In this document: one piece after another, positions 5,739-7,129 of the stretch
Numbering within the stretch: position 1 is the stretch's first letter
Layout of the letters: every line of letters begins with the position of its first letter
Assembly: GCA_029243845.1 (NCBI GenBank)
Contig: JAQWRF010000289.1
Span: 1-7,129 of the forward strand
Source: Planctomycetota bacterium
GTDB taxonomy: Bacteria > Planctomycetota > UBA1135
DNA: 7,129 nucleotides
Direction of reading: 5' to 3'
Program-made: the position numbers and the translations under genes
Notes under the pieces: generated by a model
What the model was told of the DNA's origin: nothing
The model's database searches: none
Seen by the model: the letters and a program-made list of their open reading frames with translations, nothing else

Positions 5739-7129
5739 ATGAATTCCGGAAAATCCAACAGTCTCGCACTTGTGTTAGTGGCCATTTTTGTCATTGCCGC
5801 AGGTTACTTTGTTATGTCAGGTGGCTCTGAGCCTGTAAACAACCTTCCCGCTATTGAAGACACACCAGATGATACGCCTGTGATTAGCGCAGCCGAACAG
5901 CTCTCGTCTTTTGGGGACACTGCGCCCGATAGCATCAATATCGCGCGCACATCTACAAATGCCAACAACAACGATATCGACGATATTTTCGCGGACAAAA
6001 TCGGCGGCACTATTTCCGGCAAGGTCGTTGATGAAAACGGCAAATCGATTGTTGGTGCAACCGTTAGTCTGAATCAACGCTACAACGCTGGGGAGTTAAT
6101 GCGGGGTTATCAAGCCGGCGCACGATTCCAGGCAACTAGCGATCGCAACGGCGAATTTATTTTCGCGGGACTCGCAGTCGGAATCAACATGAATATGTGG
6201 GTCCATCACGACGATTTCGCGCCAAAGCAAGGTGCGCCGTTTGCAGCCCTAGAAGACGAGAGCCAAACCCTACCGCCAACTATTTTAAGTGCAGGATATT
6301 CCGTCAGTGGCAAAGCCACCGACCGAGGCGGCAATCCGCTACAAGCGACTGTCGAATTAATGATGCAACCGAGTGATGCATTCCGCCGAGGCTCTACCGA
6401 AGAAATACTTGCCCAAGATATCGCATCCGGCCGTCACGTCACGGTCATGGCCGACGGCAACGGCGAATTTTACATCGATAAACTTGCTGAAGGATTCTGG
6501 ATTTTGCGCGCAAGCTACGATGGTTTTGCAACTGCCGAAATTCGCCCGATTAGGTTACGAAATGGCAAAAATGCTGATCGACAAAAAGTCGTATTGCCTG
6601 ACGAATTCACCATTAGTGGGATTGTTCTTGATGAGCAACAAATGCCAATTGCTGATGCGAAAATCGGCGTCGCACGCACTTCACCACGCCCTACACTTAC
6701 CGGTTCTGCTACGACTAACCAGCAAGGCGAGTTCACAGTGCGCGGGCTGCAAGAAGGAAGTTACGGCCTTTCTGCGCAAGCACCTGGTTACACCAACGGA
6801 CGTGCGGGTCGCGTTAATGCTGGCGCTGCTAACGTGGAAGTAGTAATGCAGGTCATGGGCTCTGTGAGTGGGCGCGTAAGCGCTTCTACGGGCCAATCCA
6901 TTAGCACCTTTCAGCTTGAAATTCTGCGGACGCGCCGCGGTAATCAGCAATATGGCTTGACTGGCCAGCGTTATCAATTTGACCAGACCGATGGTACTTT
7001 CGAGCTGCCCGATCTCGCTCCTGGTAGTTATATCTTGCTTGGTCGCGCCGACGGATATGCGCCGACTTACTCTTCTAGCTTTAGTGTCGGACGTACCAAA
7101 GTAGAAGGCATTGACATCTTGCTAGAAGC
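5739..7129 (+). CDS. Membrane-anchored protein with tandem carboxypeptidase-regulatory-like domains, 3' truncated
   Basis: The frame is open from the ATG at 5739 to the window end (463 full codons), so the C-terminus is missing. Residues 8-26 form one hydrophobic helix after a short Lys-containing start, followed by a Gly-Ser and acidic linker (27-85). This suggests a signal anchor with the rest facing the periplasm or cell exterior. At least four beta-sandwich repeats follow: about 89-165, 187-268, 289-372 and 373-463. Each opens with a GxVxD-like or SGKxxD-like strand and later has an NGEF-type turn: NGEFIFAGLAVG, NGEFYIDKLAEG, QGEFTVRGLQEG and DGTFELPDLAPG. This is the pattern of CarboxypepD_reg-like domains, which are found in surface and transport proteins and usually mediate binding or architecture, not catalysis. 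No protease or other catalytic motif is visible in this part. The start has only a weak AAGAAA upstream. Substrate and role are unknown; a C-terminal functional domain beyond the window is possible. Confidence 0.85.
   Translation, partial: MNSGKSNSLALVLVAIFVIAAGYFVMSGGSEPVNNLPAIEDTPDDTPVISAAEQLSSFGDTAPDSINIARTSTNANNNDIDDIFADKIGGTISGKVVDENGKSIVGATVSLNQRYNAGELMRGYQAGARFQATSDRNGEFIFAGLAVGINMNMWVHHDDFAPKQGAPFAALEDESQTLPPTILSAGYSVSGKATDRGGNPLQATVELMMQPSDAFRRGSTEEILAQDIASGRHVTVMADGNGEFYIDKLAEGFWILRASYDGFATAEIRPIRLRNGKNADRQKVVLPDEFTISGIVLDEQQMPIADAKIGVARTSPRPTLTGSATTNQQGEFTVRGLQEGSYGLSAQAPGYTNGRAGRVNAGAANVEVVMQVMGSVSGRVSASTGQSISTFQLEILRTRRGNQQYGLTGQRYQFDQTDGTFELPDLAPGSYILLGRADGYAPTYSSSFSVGRTKVEGIDILLE

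Noticed and set aside
6373..6843. Plus-strand open frame of 156 codons
   Set aside because: It is an out-of-frame shadow inside the repeat-protein gene, whose own frame is continuous and shows the NGEF repeats.

Overview
The window comes from a bacterial chromosome of roughly even base composition. Genes are tightly packed and the longest gene-free gap is about 117 bp. It holds no RNA genes, CRISPR array, insertion sequence or integrase. Six protein genes are visible; the first and last run off the window ends. Several traits would fit a Planctomycetota-like or similar deep-branching bacterium: a eukaryotic-type Ser/Thr kinase, a membrane-anchored protein with repeated carboxypeptidase-regulatory-like domains, and starts with almost no Shine-Dalgarno signal. 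This taxonomic guess is an inference of low to moderate confidence.

Layout, left to right. Bases 1-315 (minus) are the first 105 codons of a gene leaving the window, possibly a KamA-type radical SAM aminomutase. Bases 433-1440 (minus) encode a soluble Ser/Thr protein kinase with all catalytic motifs and an N-terminal helical extension. A 98-bp divergent spacer follows. Bases 1539-2846 (plus) encode a single-ring Clp/Hsp100 AAA+ ATPase: a D2-type motor behind an unrecognised N-terminal domain, with no D1 ring and no M-domain. After 26 bp comes a probable operon partner at 2873-4243 (plus), an exported SurA/PpiC-like parvulin whose usual catalytic histidines appear to be missing. Its 3' end overlaps by 11 bp the convergent gene at 4233-5624 (minus), a complete glucose-6-phosphate isomerase. 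A 114-bp divergent spacer with a perfect short palindrome leads to 5739-7129 (plus), a membrane-anchored protein with at least four beta-sandwich repeats, truncated by the window end.

The kinase, the Clp-like ATPase and the parvulin-like chaperone form the most interesting group. A signalling kinase sits head-to-head with a compact unfoldase and a foldase-like protein, which could be a phosphorylation-controlled protein-quality or export module. That link rests on gene order only. Glucose-6-phosphate isomerase is ordinary central metabolism and looks like an unrelated neighbour.
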